From Dendrocalamus latiflorus (Eukaryota > Streptophyta > Magnoliopsida > Poales > Poaceae): 64,000 nt of DNA. The notes under the pieces are model-generated. The model was not told the origin of the DNA and ran no database searches. It saw only the letters and a program-made list of their open reading frames with translations. Shown here one piece after another: positions 11,590 through 24,600 of this stretch (positions are counted from its first letter, which is position 1; each line of letters opens with the position of its first letter). The translations under genes and the position numbers were made by a program. Location of the stretch: the NCBI GenBank assembly GCA_017311315.1, contig CM029664.1, positions 45,042,510-45,106,509 on the forward strand. Direction: 5' to 3'.

Positions 11590-14500
11590 TATGAATGGTT
11601 ACCACTAGAAGCGCAGTGCAGCGGAAGAAAAGTTAAAGCGCCTGATTCAACGTAGCGGTGTGCGGTGTCGATACAGTGAAAGTAGTCGATTGTTCAATGT
11701 TTAGAAGTCGATCGTCCTCTAGCGATAGTCGATCCCCACAAGTTGGCTGTCTTTTTCCTTGGATCGTCCTGATCAACATCGTAGTCATATCAACGCCTCT
11801 ACTGAAGTTCACACATCTAGAGATGGAAACGTCGTGGGTCGGTGTGCTAGCACCAGCGTGCGTGTCAGACCCAGATTTTTCAATCCGGAATCTACTGTGT
11901 TTAGCTGCACTATTCCCTGGATCAGTAGATAGTGCTCACAGTTACAGAAATGAATATCAAAGTACATATCATGCGGAAGCGTAAATATAATAGTAAACTT
12001 ACACATGGGCCGATTAGGCCGAAATCGATAAATTGCAGCAGCGGAAGAACGAAGCACACAGGTGGGACCTTCAGGACATGCCCACAGGCAGCCAACTGGA
12101 GGTTCGCGACCTAGCCCTTGACATCGTCATCTTCTCGGCCAGCTTGTCCAATCTTGTTGCTGAGGTGAGGTGATTTGATTCCTGATTCTGAATTTTGTCG
12201 CAAAAGCGAGCATGAGCACTCCGGCCCCGTGCTCCGCGAGCCAATACACAGAATGCAATTAAATAGTATGCATGGCTTATCAAAGGAAGGCCCGGGTTAT
12301 TTTATTTTTGCGTAGAGTGCTTTTGAATACAATTACTTAAAAATCCCTAAGACCTAGCAATTTGAACCAAATCATAATGTACAAGGAAATGCATTATTAA
12401 CATCGATTCAGATTCCATCCACCGTTACATGGCATCTGCACCATATAGCAATTTCTTCAGCGTTATAGCCGCTTAACTTACCACTGGGACGACACCCAGG
12501 ACAATTCCAAACCAGGGCAGTCCTTCGCCCTTCAAGTTTCCATTCCCAGTTTCCAATGTTTTTAAAATAGAACTATATCCAGTTAAGTTCCCATGTCTGC
12601 CCTTGACCGTGGGCACGGCTATTCGAATAGTTTTGACTCTGCAGAGTTTGTACACTTTCACCACAAGAGACAATCAACTCGTTGCCCCACACGATTCCTT
12701 AGTCATGTGGTTGAGCAGACCATCACAGTAACTTTTCAAAGTACCTCGCCCCTTCCATCATTTCACCCTATGGGTCGCTCCCACTAGCGGTGGGTCCCAT
12801 ACGTTGTGCGGGATGTCCTCCTTCTGAACGTCTAGCAGCTGGCTCCCCACCCCTGCTAGCCCGCCACAGCAGAACTTCACCCTTCGCGAGTGTCCCATTC
12901 AAGCCGTCACACAGACTGCCGCTTGCACTATCCCACACCTCCTCCTGGAAGGATGACTTTCAGGGTCCGGTAAATCTACTAAGCCAAGTTGTATTTTACA
13001 GACTTGTGGTTGTACTGTTTTACACGGGTTGACATGACAAGATTCAGTCCTTAGTGGTATCTGGGCGGTTCTACCACAAACCACACTCTCGTGCACCACT
13101 GCACCATACCCCCGAACCATCCGCCCAGATATTTAAGCATGTTGGGGTTTTTGGAAACATAAAATAATCATATCCAACATTTATCAGTCATTACCACCAT
13201 GACTGTCCCAACCAAAATTTTCTCATGATTAAAAGTGATGCTTGGATGCTCTCGCGCCCATGAGTGTCTAAACAATAATACGCATGGCATATAATTACGG
13301 ACTTATTTTCGAAAGGTTACTATTATAATTTGTGCTAGGGCGACAATGTTCACATGTTCAAATATTTCAAAGGAGGGGTAATATTAACCAAGTACACAAT
13401 GGGATATAACTAGAATATTAAATTAACATGTATTTTCATATAACATAACAGCATGCAATTTGATAATTTAAACAAAAGTAATTTGCAGAAAACGTAGGTT
13501 CAACATGATCAAAGTATTGACTCGCCTGCGCGCGGTTTACCGCGGTCTTGAGTTCACTCAAAGCTTTCTCCTACGATGGTCTTGAGCTTCCGGTCCTTAT
13601 CTTCACCTTGCTCTTGATCACACTCGATCAATTGATTCTTCCGGACTCCAATTTCTAATTACGTGCTAAGCAACTGAATTCAAATAAAAACAAATAACTC
13701 AAAGGACCCAAATAAATCCAAACACTTTAAATACCCGATTTGATTTAAATTATACATTTAGTATGATTTGAGAATAGAAGGATGATTCAGGTTAGTGTGT
13801 TGTAAGCATAGCGGTAGCTGGATTTGAGCAGGAGGGCGAGTTGTCGGAATACTTTACCGTGAGGGAAAATTTTAGAAACACGAGGGATCGAAAGTGAAGA
13901 TGCACCTACAGGAATTATCTGCTTTTGGGAAAAGAAGGTGGCCAAATATGGCCGATTGGGGAAAAGCGAGGCTTGACCTCTTGCTTGATGACTTTCTTTT
14001 AATTGATTTATATTTATCAAGGAAGTTCCATGAGCTAGGTTAGACCTATGAATAGGTGTTATTTTGTCAAGCATTACTTCACAGGGCATTTTGGCTTACC
14101 GAATTAATTTTAGAGTATATATATATCTGTGAGATTATTTTGTCACTTGATGACCTGAGGCTATTATGCTAAAATATGTCACCGAGGTTTGTTTATTGAT
14201 GGCATGATAACTATTGGGCATATATGCTTACAGGTTAATTAAGGGCCATCTTTATTAAATATATATACATTTATCCAAAGGTTGCTTCTCCTCAGTAATG
14301 CCCTAATATATAATTAGATTTACAATGTAAATATTAAAGTTACACTAATTATTTATCATGACATCTATTCCAAATTTAAATCATACATAAACTCCCTAAA
14401 GCCTTACTTCAATTTTTCTAGCTTCCATAGACTATCCCTAACTTTTTCTAAGTCTTTACTGTAAATTAGGATTAGATTTAAAATGGATACTAAAGGCATA

Positions 14501-14860
14501 CTAGTCAGCATAATAATAACCAATTCCTAATTAAACATGTATTAAGCTCATGCATATCCTAATAAATTTTGTACCTTCTATGGGTGTATTTTTAATTAGA
14601 ATTCTTATTAATTTTGGACTATACACTAAACCACATTTTATTAATGCCTTTAATCGATAACTAAACCTCATCTAAATATCTAAACTATATCAGTGGTTCA
14701 TATTGTAAATAATCACATATTAAAATGTTAAGTAACCTTAGTTTACATACTAATTAAATTTTATTAGCTTCTCTAAACTATTACCTAATTTTTTTTCATG
14801 ATTTCCATTAATTAAAAAGAGCCACCATAGTAGAGCAAAAATATGGAAAGAAAGTTGCCA
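11590..14860. other. LTR-retrotransposon-like non-coding sequence
   Basis: No host gene visible. GC-moderate blocks (11650-13130) with motifs such as TGGGCGGTTCTACCACA, then AT-rich sequence (13140-14850), resemble the long non-coding parts of large grass gypsy elements. There are no pol domains and the ends cannot be placed. Confidence 0.35.
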
Positions 14861-14939
14861 TCAGCTAGAATCGAACCCAACACCTCTCCACTGTGTAAGT
14901 GTTAACCGAGCGCTGCTAGCCAAATGGGCCTTCGGCCAG

Positions 14940-16490
14940 GACTGATGAAGTCTACGCAGGATATAGGAAGAGGTGAGGATGCCCAGGAACCAAAACAGGG
15001 GAGGCGGCCGGAGCTCGGTGATGCGCACGCCGGCGACAGGCGGCTCCCGGGGAGGCGGCGATGATCGGCAAAATGGGTTCCTGTGGGGTCTGGGAAGCCA
15101 GTGGAGGTGCTGGTGTGAGCCGGGGATCACCGAGGCAGGCCGGCGGCGAGACTCGGCGGCCGGAGGTGGGGGTGGAACGGGGCGTCGGCGGTCGGGAGAA
15201 AGAAGAAGGGAATTCGAGCGCGCCTGAGCATGTAGGAGGTAGAAGGATGCTTACCATGCCGTTGGTTGAGCCGGGGAGGAGCCGAGGTGAGCCGGCGGCG
15301 AGGGCCATGGGCGGCGCAGGGAGGTTCAAGTCGCCGGCGAGGCACAGGCGATGGGAGGTCCAAGCGACGGTGCGGAAGGCGTTGCGGTGTCACGGGGGAG
15401 CTCCAGACCGGGGGAATCGACGAGGCGCTCGCCGAGGAGGGAGCGGCGCTGGCGGCGGCGGTTTCGGCTGGCGTTGGGGAAGACGGTCGTGCGGGGAGTG
15501 TCGGCGCGCGAGAACCCAATTAACTCGGAGGGAAGTCTGGTGGGGAGTGGAGGTACGCCGTGACACGATCGGAGTGGCGGGGCGTCGGCGGAGGGCCGGG
15601 AACGGCATGGAGGCGCTGCGGCTGGCGCACGGGCGGAGCAGTGAGGGAGTGTCAGATGTGAGGAAGGAAGACAAACCTTTTATAGCAACGAAGAGGGGAG
15701 GAAAACAGTGGGCGGCGCGGGAGAGAAACCGGGGGCAAGGGATGGTGCATGGCTGCCACGGGGCGGAAGGGAGCTGCGGCGCAGAAGAGCACGCGTGCGC
15801 TCACGGGGGAGGAAAGAGGAACGAGAGGGGGAGAAGGAGGCGCGGGGCGCCTGGGCCCGCGAGCAGAGGGAGGAAGCGAGAGTGAGGGGCGGGACCCGTG
15901 CGGCAGAGGGACGAGGCGGAGGGAGCGGCTGGGCTGGAGGAGAGCGCGTGGGGAGCGGCTGGGTCGGCGCGCTCGCGGGAAGTGGCTGGGCCGGGGTGAT
16001 GGCCGGTCCAGCTTTCTTTTTTCTATTTCTTTTCTTTTTTTTGTTTAGGCATTTGTATTTTTATACATGTATATAATTTCAATTTATCTGCTCCCTTTCT
16101 TGCTCCTATAAATTTCTGTGCTTTCTATTTAACACAAATTTTATAGGTACCATATTTTATTAAATACACATGTACTTATTTATTTATGTATATATCCACA
16201 TTTGTTGATTTCCTTAAAGTATTTACTTCCTTGTTATTTATATCACCATTTACAGAATTAGGGTTTTATATTTTAGGCCAATTCTCTCCTCCCTTTTCTG
16301 GATCATCTTTTCAGATTCTTATTTTAGATTTTAATCTTCTAGTATTCAAACATGTTTGTTTCTTCTTTAACTTTTTGGAACCTTCATCAAATTTTTCGGA
16401 AAATCCCATGAACTCCAAATCCAAATAAAATTCATTGCAAAATAATTCAAAAGCTTCACGATTTCAGATTTACATTTTTCAGGATGTTAC
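14940..16490 (+). mobile_element. Probable gypsy LTR fragment ending in GGATGTTACA
   Basis: A very GC-rich, purine-skewed block (14940-16015) passes abruptly into AT-rich sequence that ends TTTTTCAGGATGTTACA at 16490. Many large grass gypsy LTRs begin TGTAACA and end TGTTACA, so this is best read as the 3' part of such an LTR. The matching start was not found. Long open frames inside the GC-rich part have low-complexity Arg/Gly composition and look non-coding. Confidence 0.45.
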
Positions 16491-18150
16491 AGTGCGCAGC
16501 AGGGCCTTCGTGCGCAGCAGGTCCTTTGGAATGAGGCAGCTATGGTAACAATGGGTGGTGCAATGTCTCTCTCTCTGTTTCCATAACCCACTAACCCATT
16601 TATATAAATCCTCCGACTGGATTCTTATTCAATACGAGTAGAGATCATATCCTACTCGAAGAGCCTCCGACCGGATCCTTATCCAATATGAATAGACATT
16701 ATATTCGATTCGAAGTCTATCATCCGGACTCTTACTGTTTCAACCCGTTAAGTATGTGACCCTGTAGGTTCATACATACTTGGTTGTAATCTAGAAATAT
16801 CTTTCCAATCAATAGTCAATAGCGGTCTCTAGCAAGACATATCAACTCTCAAATATACACAAAGTTCAAACTGAACAAATCTTATGCAATATGATCTGCA
16901 ACCAGGTATAGTCACTAACGACTAGTTTATTATGACTCCTCCCGACTAATTTGTATCACAGTTACAACCAGTCTGTATCTCCATATGAACAATTTGTGAT
17001 ATATCCTACTACTTCACTACCAATTAGTATACTCATACAACCAGTTCGTATTTGGTCGAACTAAACAACCTGTTTGCGTATTCTTCTTTTGCCACACGAT
17101 ACCCGACTGAACTCCAGGTGAAACGCGTGTCATTCATGAACTATTCAATTTTTTTCCTGATCTAGTGATGAATAACTTTATGTAGTTGACTCCTCGACTA
17201 CTTGTGGCATGGCCTATACTTCCTTTATCCGACCACATCGAGGGGTTAAAAGCTATCTCTTATGTTATGTAAGAGGGGGCAAATATCATATCCGATCAAT
17301 CATATTTCTCCATATTTTATAGTATATCTGAAAGTTACCTTTGGTAATTTATAAGTACACTATTACACATGTGAAAAACTATGTTGATATTAGGTACAAG
17401 GTGTGTCAATCTAACACTATGTTGAAAAACTTGAGACTAACCGATGACATATAAAATATAACAATCTCAATCATGCCTTAAGGCGTGTCAATCTAACACT
17501 ATGTTCTTTAATATGTGTCCACATTATTGATTTGATATCTCTATATCCATGATCAACGAATTATGATCATCAATCAATATATATGCTGATTTATAAATTA
17601 TAATTATCCCACATAACGATATACAATCAATGATAATTTAGAATAACGTCAAAACATGAATAAAGAGTTCTACAAATAAGTCATATACTTATTGATCACT
17701 AAAAAGATATTTATTCAATAAATAAAATAACACATTATTTAAAAATTATCATATAAGTGATACAATTATCTTTATAATTATCTCTTATTCGTATTACGAA
17801 CACATGCGTGCTGCTCTGACTGATCACTGGAGCAGTCGTGATTCTCATTCACACCCTTGCAATTTAAGTTTCATGGCCACTTCCGGTTATGACAGTCTGT
17901 CAGGTTTGATTGATCATCCTGCATGCATGCCCACCTGTTTTTAATCCCAACTACTGAAGGAAGAAGAACATTGATGCCCGTGAATCCAGCCATCATCATG
18001 CACTGAATCCTTTGTACAGAACCGAAACAAGCATCTATCAGAGGTTTAGTAAATGTTAAGCTGTCGGTACAGGTCGTTCTGACGAGAGAGAACTAATGAT
18101 TTAAGTCCCGTTGCCTTGCACGACCATCAGTACAATGGAAACAACAGACA
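16491..18150. other. AT-rich LTR-retrotransposon debris, no gene
   Basis: Repeated motifs (CCTCCGACTGGATTCTTATTC and CCTCCGACCGGATCCTTATCC at 16610-16690; GTGTCAATCTAACACTATGTT twice, at about 17401 and 17485) mark decayed repeat sequence. No open frame has a recognisable domain. Confidence 0.4.
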
Positions 18151-18692
18151 TTGAACGACAGCACTGGAGGTCAAACAAAAGATCTCATTAGGTGCTGAGC
18201 ATCTATACAGGTGATGGAGCTCTCAAGCAGCGTCGCCAACACCAATTTTCTACGAACACAGCAGGTGAAGCATGCAACCATGTCAGCTCCTGCTGCTTTG
18301 ATAAAAGTCCTTGCGCAACCACCGGTTACGAAATAACGCTGACAACTGCTAGCACGCATCATCGAATGCCAAAGCACGGATGGAGTTCTCAAACAATGTG
18401 TGTTTGGTAATACTAGGCAAAACTAAAAATGCTTCAATTGTCTACAACTGGAACATGTTGAGGATGCAGCAAGTCCATTCCTACTGTATATTGAGGTTCA
18501 TTGCTATTGAGGTATATATGATATCTCACTGTATTCAGGAGTCAGGTCAAGAAGAGACGGGAGTACCAGAACATCTTAGATCAGAACTAAGTGCGAATGG
18601 TATCTTCATTGAAGTTTCGAGCAAGTCAAGACTGATGTCAGTGAACAAATGGGATTTACATAATTTACATGAATCCTTCATATTCTGTGACT

Positions 18693-21600
18693 TCAACCCT
18701 CCCGGATCAAATTTGTTGGCTCGCTCAGAACATACTTTGGTAGTTCGTATTTGGCACCTGCAACAGAGTATCGAAGGCCATCATTTAGTACTGAAAGCAT
18801 AACTCATGGAGAAGACATACAAGTTACAAAAGAATTTTATTCACCTCTTTCATCATAGCAAAGTGTCATATCAGAATTTGATATGATGATGCCAGCACTG
18901 TCCACTATGGCTTGTGCAAGAGATATATCAGCTTCTGCAGCAGCTCGAAGTGCGTCCCAAATCTCTGGCAGAAATAGATGGCAGCTTTAAGTCAAATTAC
19001 AACATATAATATTTCCTCAACTACTTGGTCGTATATTAGAAACATGTATTCCATGAATATGAGAAACCAGCAGTTTAAGTGACGTAAAACATATATATTC
19101 CTTTATTTTTATCATCTTCAAGGACCATAAGTGGGTGGATTTGTCACATTTAACATCAAACAGTGGACAAAACTACCAACACAGCAAAATCAACACTAAT
19201 TGGCCATGTACTTCAAAAGTTAAGTAATGAACTGCCCACATTTATTTAGCAAAGTTCAGTCAAATTTGACTGGAGCTTCTTCTGAGGAGGAAAAAGGACT
19301 GGTCCAGCAAGCAATATAAATGCATCGCAGATAAATGTACACAGTACAAAAATGGGAGCAGTTATTAGTTGTAAATACACAACGCAGTACCTTTCTGCCC
19401 ACCATAGTGAGGAGCAGTGTCCCAGAATTCATCACGTATCTGTTTGAGTTGTGCTGGTGTTATTGCTTGAGTGTGCTTCCAAGGTTTTGGCCTTTTCAGC
19501 TTCTTACTGTTGTCTGAGATCAAGAGAAAGGGTTGAGCATTAATAACTGAAAATATCCAGATGCAGCCGCAGGAATGTTTCATTGTGTAACATCCCGATA
19601 TTTTTTGCTCTGTTTTAAAACCGCATGATTTTCAAAAACTTTTATGGCATTTTGGGAGTCGTGAAAACTTTCGATTTAAATTTCTAAACTTAAAAGAAAT
19701 ATCCTTTGTTTTGAAAACCAAAACTATAAGAGATTTCAAATGTGTTGGCTTAACTCACACGTAATTATATGTATTTCATGAATCAACATCCAAAATTTCA
19801 AATTTAATTTAATCCTAGTAAAAGCAAATTAATGGCTAAGATTCGAGAAATGAAGACGAGAGATTTCAACCAAGTTAAATACATTAAAAACACCACTAAT
19901 AGACTTTTGGTGAAAGACGAGGAGATCAAGGATAGGTGGAGAGATTACTTCGACAAGTTGTTCAATCACGATGATTATAGTATGATTGAACTGGATAATG
20001 TTTTTGACGACACCGATAAGTGGTTTGTTCAAAGAATCCAGGAGTCGGAAGTAAGAGAGATCTTAAAAAGGATGAAAGTGGGTAAGACGTTAGGGCCTGA
20101 TAACATCCCTATTGAGGTGTGGAAATGCCTAGGAGAAGTGGCGATTGTTTGGCTAACTAAGTTGTTCAATAGCATTTTTAGGTTGAACAAAATGCCAAAC
20201 GAGTGGCGGAGGAGCACGTTAGTACCAATTTTCAAAAATAAAAGAGACATTCAAAGTTGTACTAATTATAGAGGAATTAAGCTCATGAGCCACACAATAA
20301 AGCTCTGGGAACGAGTGATTGAGCGTCGTTTAAGAAAAGTGACTAGCGTGACGACAAACCAATTTGGTTTTATACCGTCGACCACGGAGGCGATTTTCTT
20401 GTTACGACAGTTGATGGAGAGGTATAGGGAGCAAAAGAAGGACATTCACATGATATTTATTGACTTGGAGAAAGCCTATGACAAAGTGCCAAGAAATATC
20501 ATGTGGTGGGCGCTTAAAAAAAGAGTCCCAACAAAATATATTACTCTAATTAAGGACATGTACAAAAATATTGTGACTAATGTCAGAACGTGTGATAGTG
20601 TTATAAATGACTTTCCCATTAACATAGGACTACACCAAGGGTCAGCGTTGAGTCTATACATTTTTTCCCTAGTGATAGATGAGGTCACACGGGACATACA
20701 AGGAGAAATCCCTTGGTGTATGTTTTTCGCTGATGATGTGGTGTTGGTTGATGAGAGTAGAATAAGTGTTGATAGGAAACTCGAGTTATGGAGGAAAACT
20801 TTAGAATTGAAGGGTTTTAGACTTAGTAGGACTAAAACTGAGTATATGAGGTGTTAGTGGTGTTAGGGTAGATGATGGAGATGTTAGATTCGATGGACAA
20901 GTAGTGCCTAAGAAGGACATATTTCGTTATTTGGATCAATGCTACAGTGTGACGGTGAGATTGATGAAGACGTGAGCCACAGGATAAGAGCGGGGTGGGT
21001 GAAATGGCGCCAAGTATCTAGTGTCTTGTGTGACAAAAAAGTCTCTCAAAAGTTAAAAGGTAAGTTCTATAGGATGGCGATCAGATCCGCAATGTTATAT
21101 GGAGCAAAATGTTAGGCGACTAAAAGACAACATATACAGAAAATGAGTGTAGCGGAGATGAGGATGTTGCGATAGATTTGTGGTTATACAAGGCGGGATC
21201 GCATCCGCAATGATGATATACGTGATAGGGTAGGGGTAGCACCAATTGAAGAGAAACTTGTCTAACATCGCTTGAGATAGTTCGGACATCTTCAACGACA
21301 GCCTCCTGAGGCACCGGTACGTAGTGGAATTTTAAAACGTACTGAAAATATAAGAAGAGACAGAGGTCGACCAAAACTGACATGGGAGAAAGCAGTTAAA
21401 AGAGACTTGAGAGATTGGAATGTATCTAAAGAATTAGTTTTGGATAGGAGCGCATGGAAGTTAGCGATCCACATACCGGAACCATAAGAAAGTTAGGGGC
21501 GGTGTTTTAGGCTCTTGGCTCAGATAACAGGTTATACGGTTTAGGGTTTTAACATTGTAGGTTTTATTTCAAGGCTCATATCTATTTGATCTTGAGAAGG

Positions 21601-24600
21601 TTTCATTCCTAGCCTACCCCAACTTGTTTGGGACAAAAGGCTTTGTTGTTGTTGTTGCTAGTAAAAGCAAATTAATAGCAAAACTTTAAAACTACCTCGT
21701 CTTGAGCCAAAACCCAGCTGCTGGCCCATATTTCCCCCTCCTTCCTCCTATCCTTCCCGCCTTTCCTTCTCTCCCCCACCGACCCAACACAGCCTGCCCG
21801 TCCGCACAGCCCAACCTCATCTCCCTCTCTCCACCCTCACTGCTACGCGGGCTCGACCCACCTGTAAGTGCCAGGACTATTCACCTCCTTCCCCAAGCCA
21901 TCTCTCTCTCTTCTTCTCTCTCTCTCTCTCTCTCGCCTGAGCTCGTGCGGCAGCAGGAGATGTAGACCGCTACTACCTATAGCCTGTCCCCCTCTCACAG
22001 AGCGTCGCGACCTTGTCCCATCATCACTAAAGCACGCGCAATGCCCTGCCAGCCTCAGCTCGTGAGAACTCGTGCACGAGCCTGCTGCAACCTCGCAAGA
22101 ATGCGCCAAGCTCCTCTCCCTTCTAAGCCAAGCCGAGAGCATCACCTACCTCGCCTCCATCTTCCCTCTCTTCCCCCACCTTCCCATCCTCTCAATCGCT
22201 CAAACACTACTGAACACAAGCCTTCGTCCCCAAGCCCGGTGGTGCGCCGCTGAGCTCCTTCATGCCGTTCCCATCGCTTTGGTGTGTTTCTTGCAAAAAT
22301 ACCCTGTCACTTCATGTTCCATGCCCTCATCCATATCCCTCCGCCACTGAAGACGCCAAATCGACGCTCCTTCTTCTGCTCCGTTGCGCCACCGCCGAAT
22401 GACACTGCACCTAGATTCACCTCCGGTGATTGCTCTCCTCACCTCCTCGAGTCATATCACATTCCTAGTTCCCTTGAACATAGTAGGCTAGCCAATTGAG
22501 CAGGAATACGACCATGGTTGCGCCGCCTCGTGGTACCTTGCCACGCCGCTGTGTCCCACCATCGCTACGACCCCTCGGAATTTTGAGCGTTGCGTCATAC
22601 ATGCCAGTAGCATCACCTCAACACATAGCTGCTCATGCCGCTCTTTATTTTGCTTTTCTTTCGCTGTCTGTATGTGGCTGTCGTAGCCATAAGCACTTCT
22701 GCCATCGTGCTCGCCCCTAGCTCGTCATCGACCACTCCCAGCCGCGATATCACCACCCATATCATCACCTCAGCCTCCCTTTGCTTGTGCTGCGCTAGCC
22801 TTCAAGTTCGATCCACCATCCCGCCATCGCTGCTTAGCCTTTCTCCTCTGTGGAAACGGTTGTCATCAGCATTTCGCCCTAAAGAGGATGGAGAGAGCCG
22901 AAGCCTTGCTTTTCTTCTCGATCTGCGTTTGGACAATCGCCTGGGCTCTAATACTAGATGTGGGGATGGGATTATGACCACTCGGAACACCGATCCCAGT
23001 AGTCGTACTACACCAGGTGTTGGGAGTGGAGTGTTTCGACCACTCGAAGTACCACTCTCAGTGGTTGTAACCCGTTCGCCGTCAGCAGTCGTAACTCGTT
23101 TATGACTGCTCACCCGAGGTTGGCTCTGGCTCTCTCAAAATGCATGTTTTGGTTGTGGACTCTGATATAAATGGTCGTGGACAGCTAGCCGGAGATGGGA
23201 ACAATAAGGTGGAGCTAATAACAGGACGGAACACAAGAACCGAGGCACGATTATGCGATGCAAACTGATGCACCTTTTCCACTGTGTTTTCTTTGTTATT
23301 CACTGACTCAATTCTCTCAACGACTTACAAAGTATATATAGACACAGACGGCCACTCATTCACTACGACTCATGTCTCTGCCACTCACCTCAGCCGCCCA
23401 CGACCGCTACAGAGACCAGCCGTCTGCCCATGCCGCTTCGCTCAGCTACCTGAGAGTGCTTTAGCGACCAGCCCATGTCAACCGCTACAGTGACTAGCCG
23501 TTTCGCTACAAGATTTCATCTGTAATTGGCCTATCCAGCGCGTGGTGTAAGACTGACCATAAGACCTCCTTACGCTTGTTTATTTTTATTAATGTACTTT
23601 TATGTTTATTCGCTTGTATGGACGTGATATTCATCAATATTGTACTATGTGAGCTAGCTACTGATCATGGTACTAACTCGGTATGTATAGATGGTCTGAA
23701 CATAAATTCAGGTCCTGACACATTGCGAATAAGCAGTGAACTTGTCTTAGAACTGAATCAGGTTGTACATTCTATCAAGCTAATGCCATCAATGAAACTA
23801 CAAAAAACAATGCACAACTGCGGAATTATACAAAGTTATGAAAGCACATAATTCTACATCCAAGGACTGCTAATATGAGAGATGTCATTTCTCTTTCTTT
23901 TTTTCTCTCACGAAGCTCCAAGCATGTTTATGATCGACTTACATAGACTTTTTCTTAACAAACCTACTAGTCACAAGCATGTTTATTAGTGTGTTAACGT
24001 TCTTCATTTGCTGAACAGGACAATACAAATTCATCTTCACCACCTTGACATACAGAAAGTTTACAGCTTGCTGAACATTTTAAAGCAGTCTAACTAATAC
24101 TACAATAAGGATGAACCAGGATCAGTCAAAAGAGTAAAGTCATGTCATTTCCATTTAATAACTATTAGAGAATAGTAGTTAATTAAGCGTGCTAAGTAAA
24201 AACACACAAGTAAAAGAAACTGCAAAGGCAAAAGTGTTTTTTTTGCTACTGTTGTCTCACTCCCGTTTAACCAGGTTAATGACCAAATTACCTCACACTG
24301 ATATAGAAAGTGAATTTTGCTTAATTGACAGCTTGAAACAAACGTCTTTCCTCCCACAATAAGAATAAAGTGAATTCTTTTCCACTTATAGCTTGTGACT
24401 TATGGTTTATGCTACACTAACTTTTAAATGATGCGTTTTTAAGGCGGATTAATAGAAAGATTGTAATAAAAAGTATACTGAGTTCAGCTGTACCGGCCAA
24501 AATCACATGCGACTATTTTTTCTCTACGTACTGATTCTCGCGAACAGTCAGAATTCAAAATTTAAGTCATAAACCACAACCCAAAAGAACTCACCAAAGC

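Noticed and set aside
14862..14935. tRNA-like sequence on the minus strand with GGTTCGATTC
   Set aside because: A box B-like word is present, but box A is poor, no acceptor stem closes and there is no T-run terminator.
15061..15885. Long plus-strand open frame of about 270 codons
   Set aside because: Low-complexity Arg/Gly/Glu composition in a GC-rich LTR-like block with overlapping frames on both strands; no domain or splice context.
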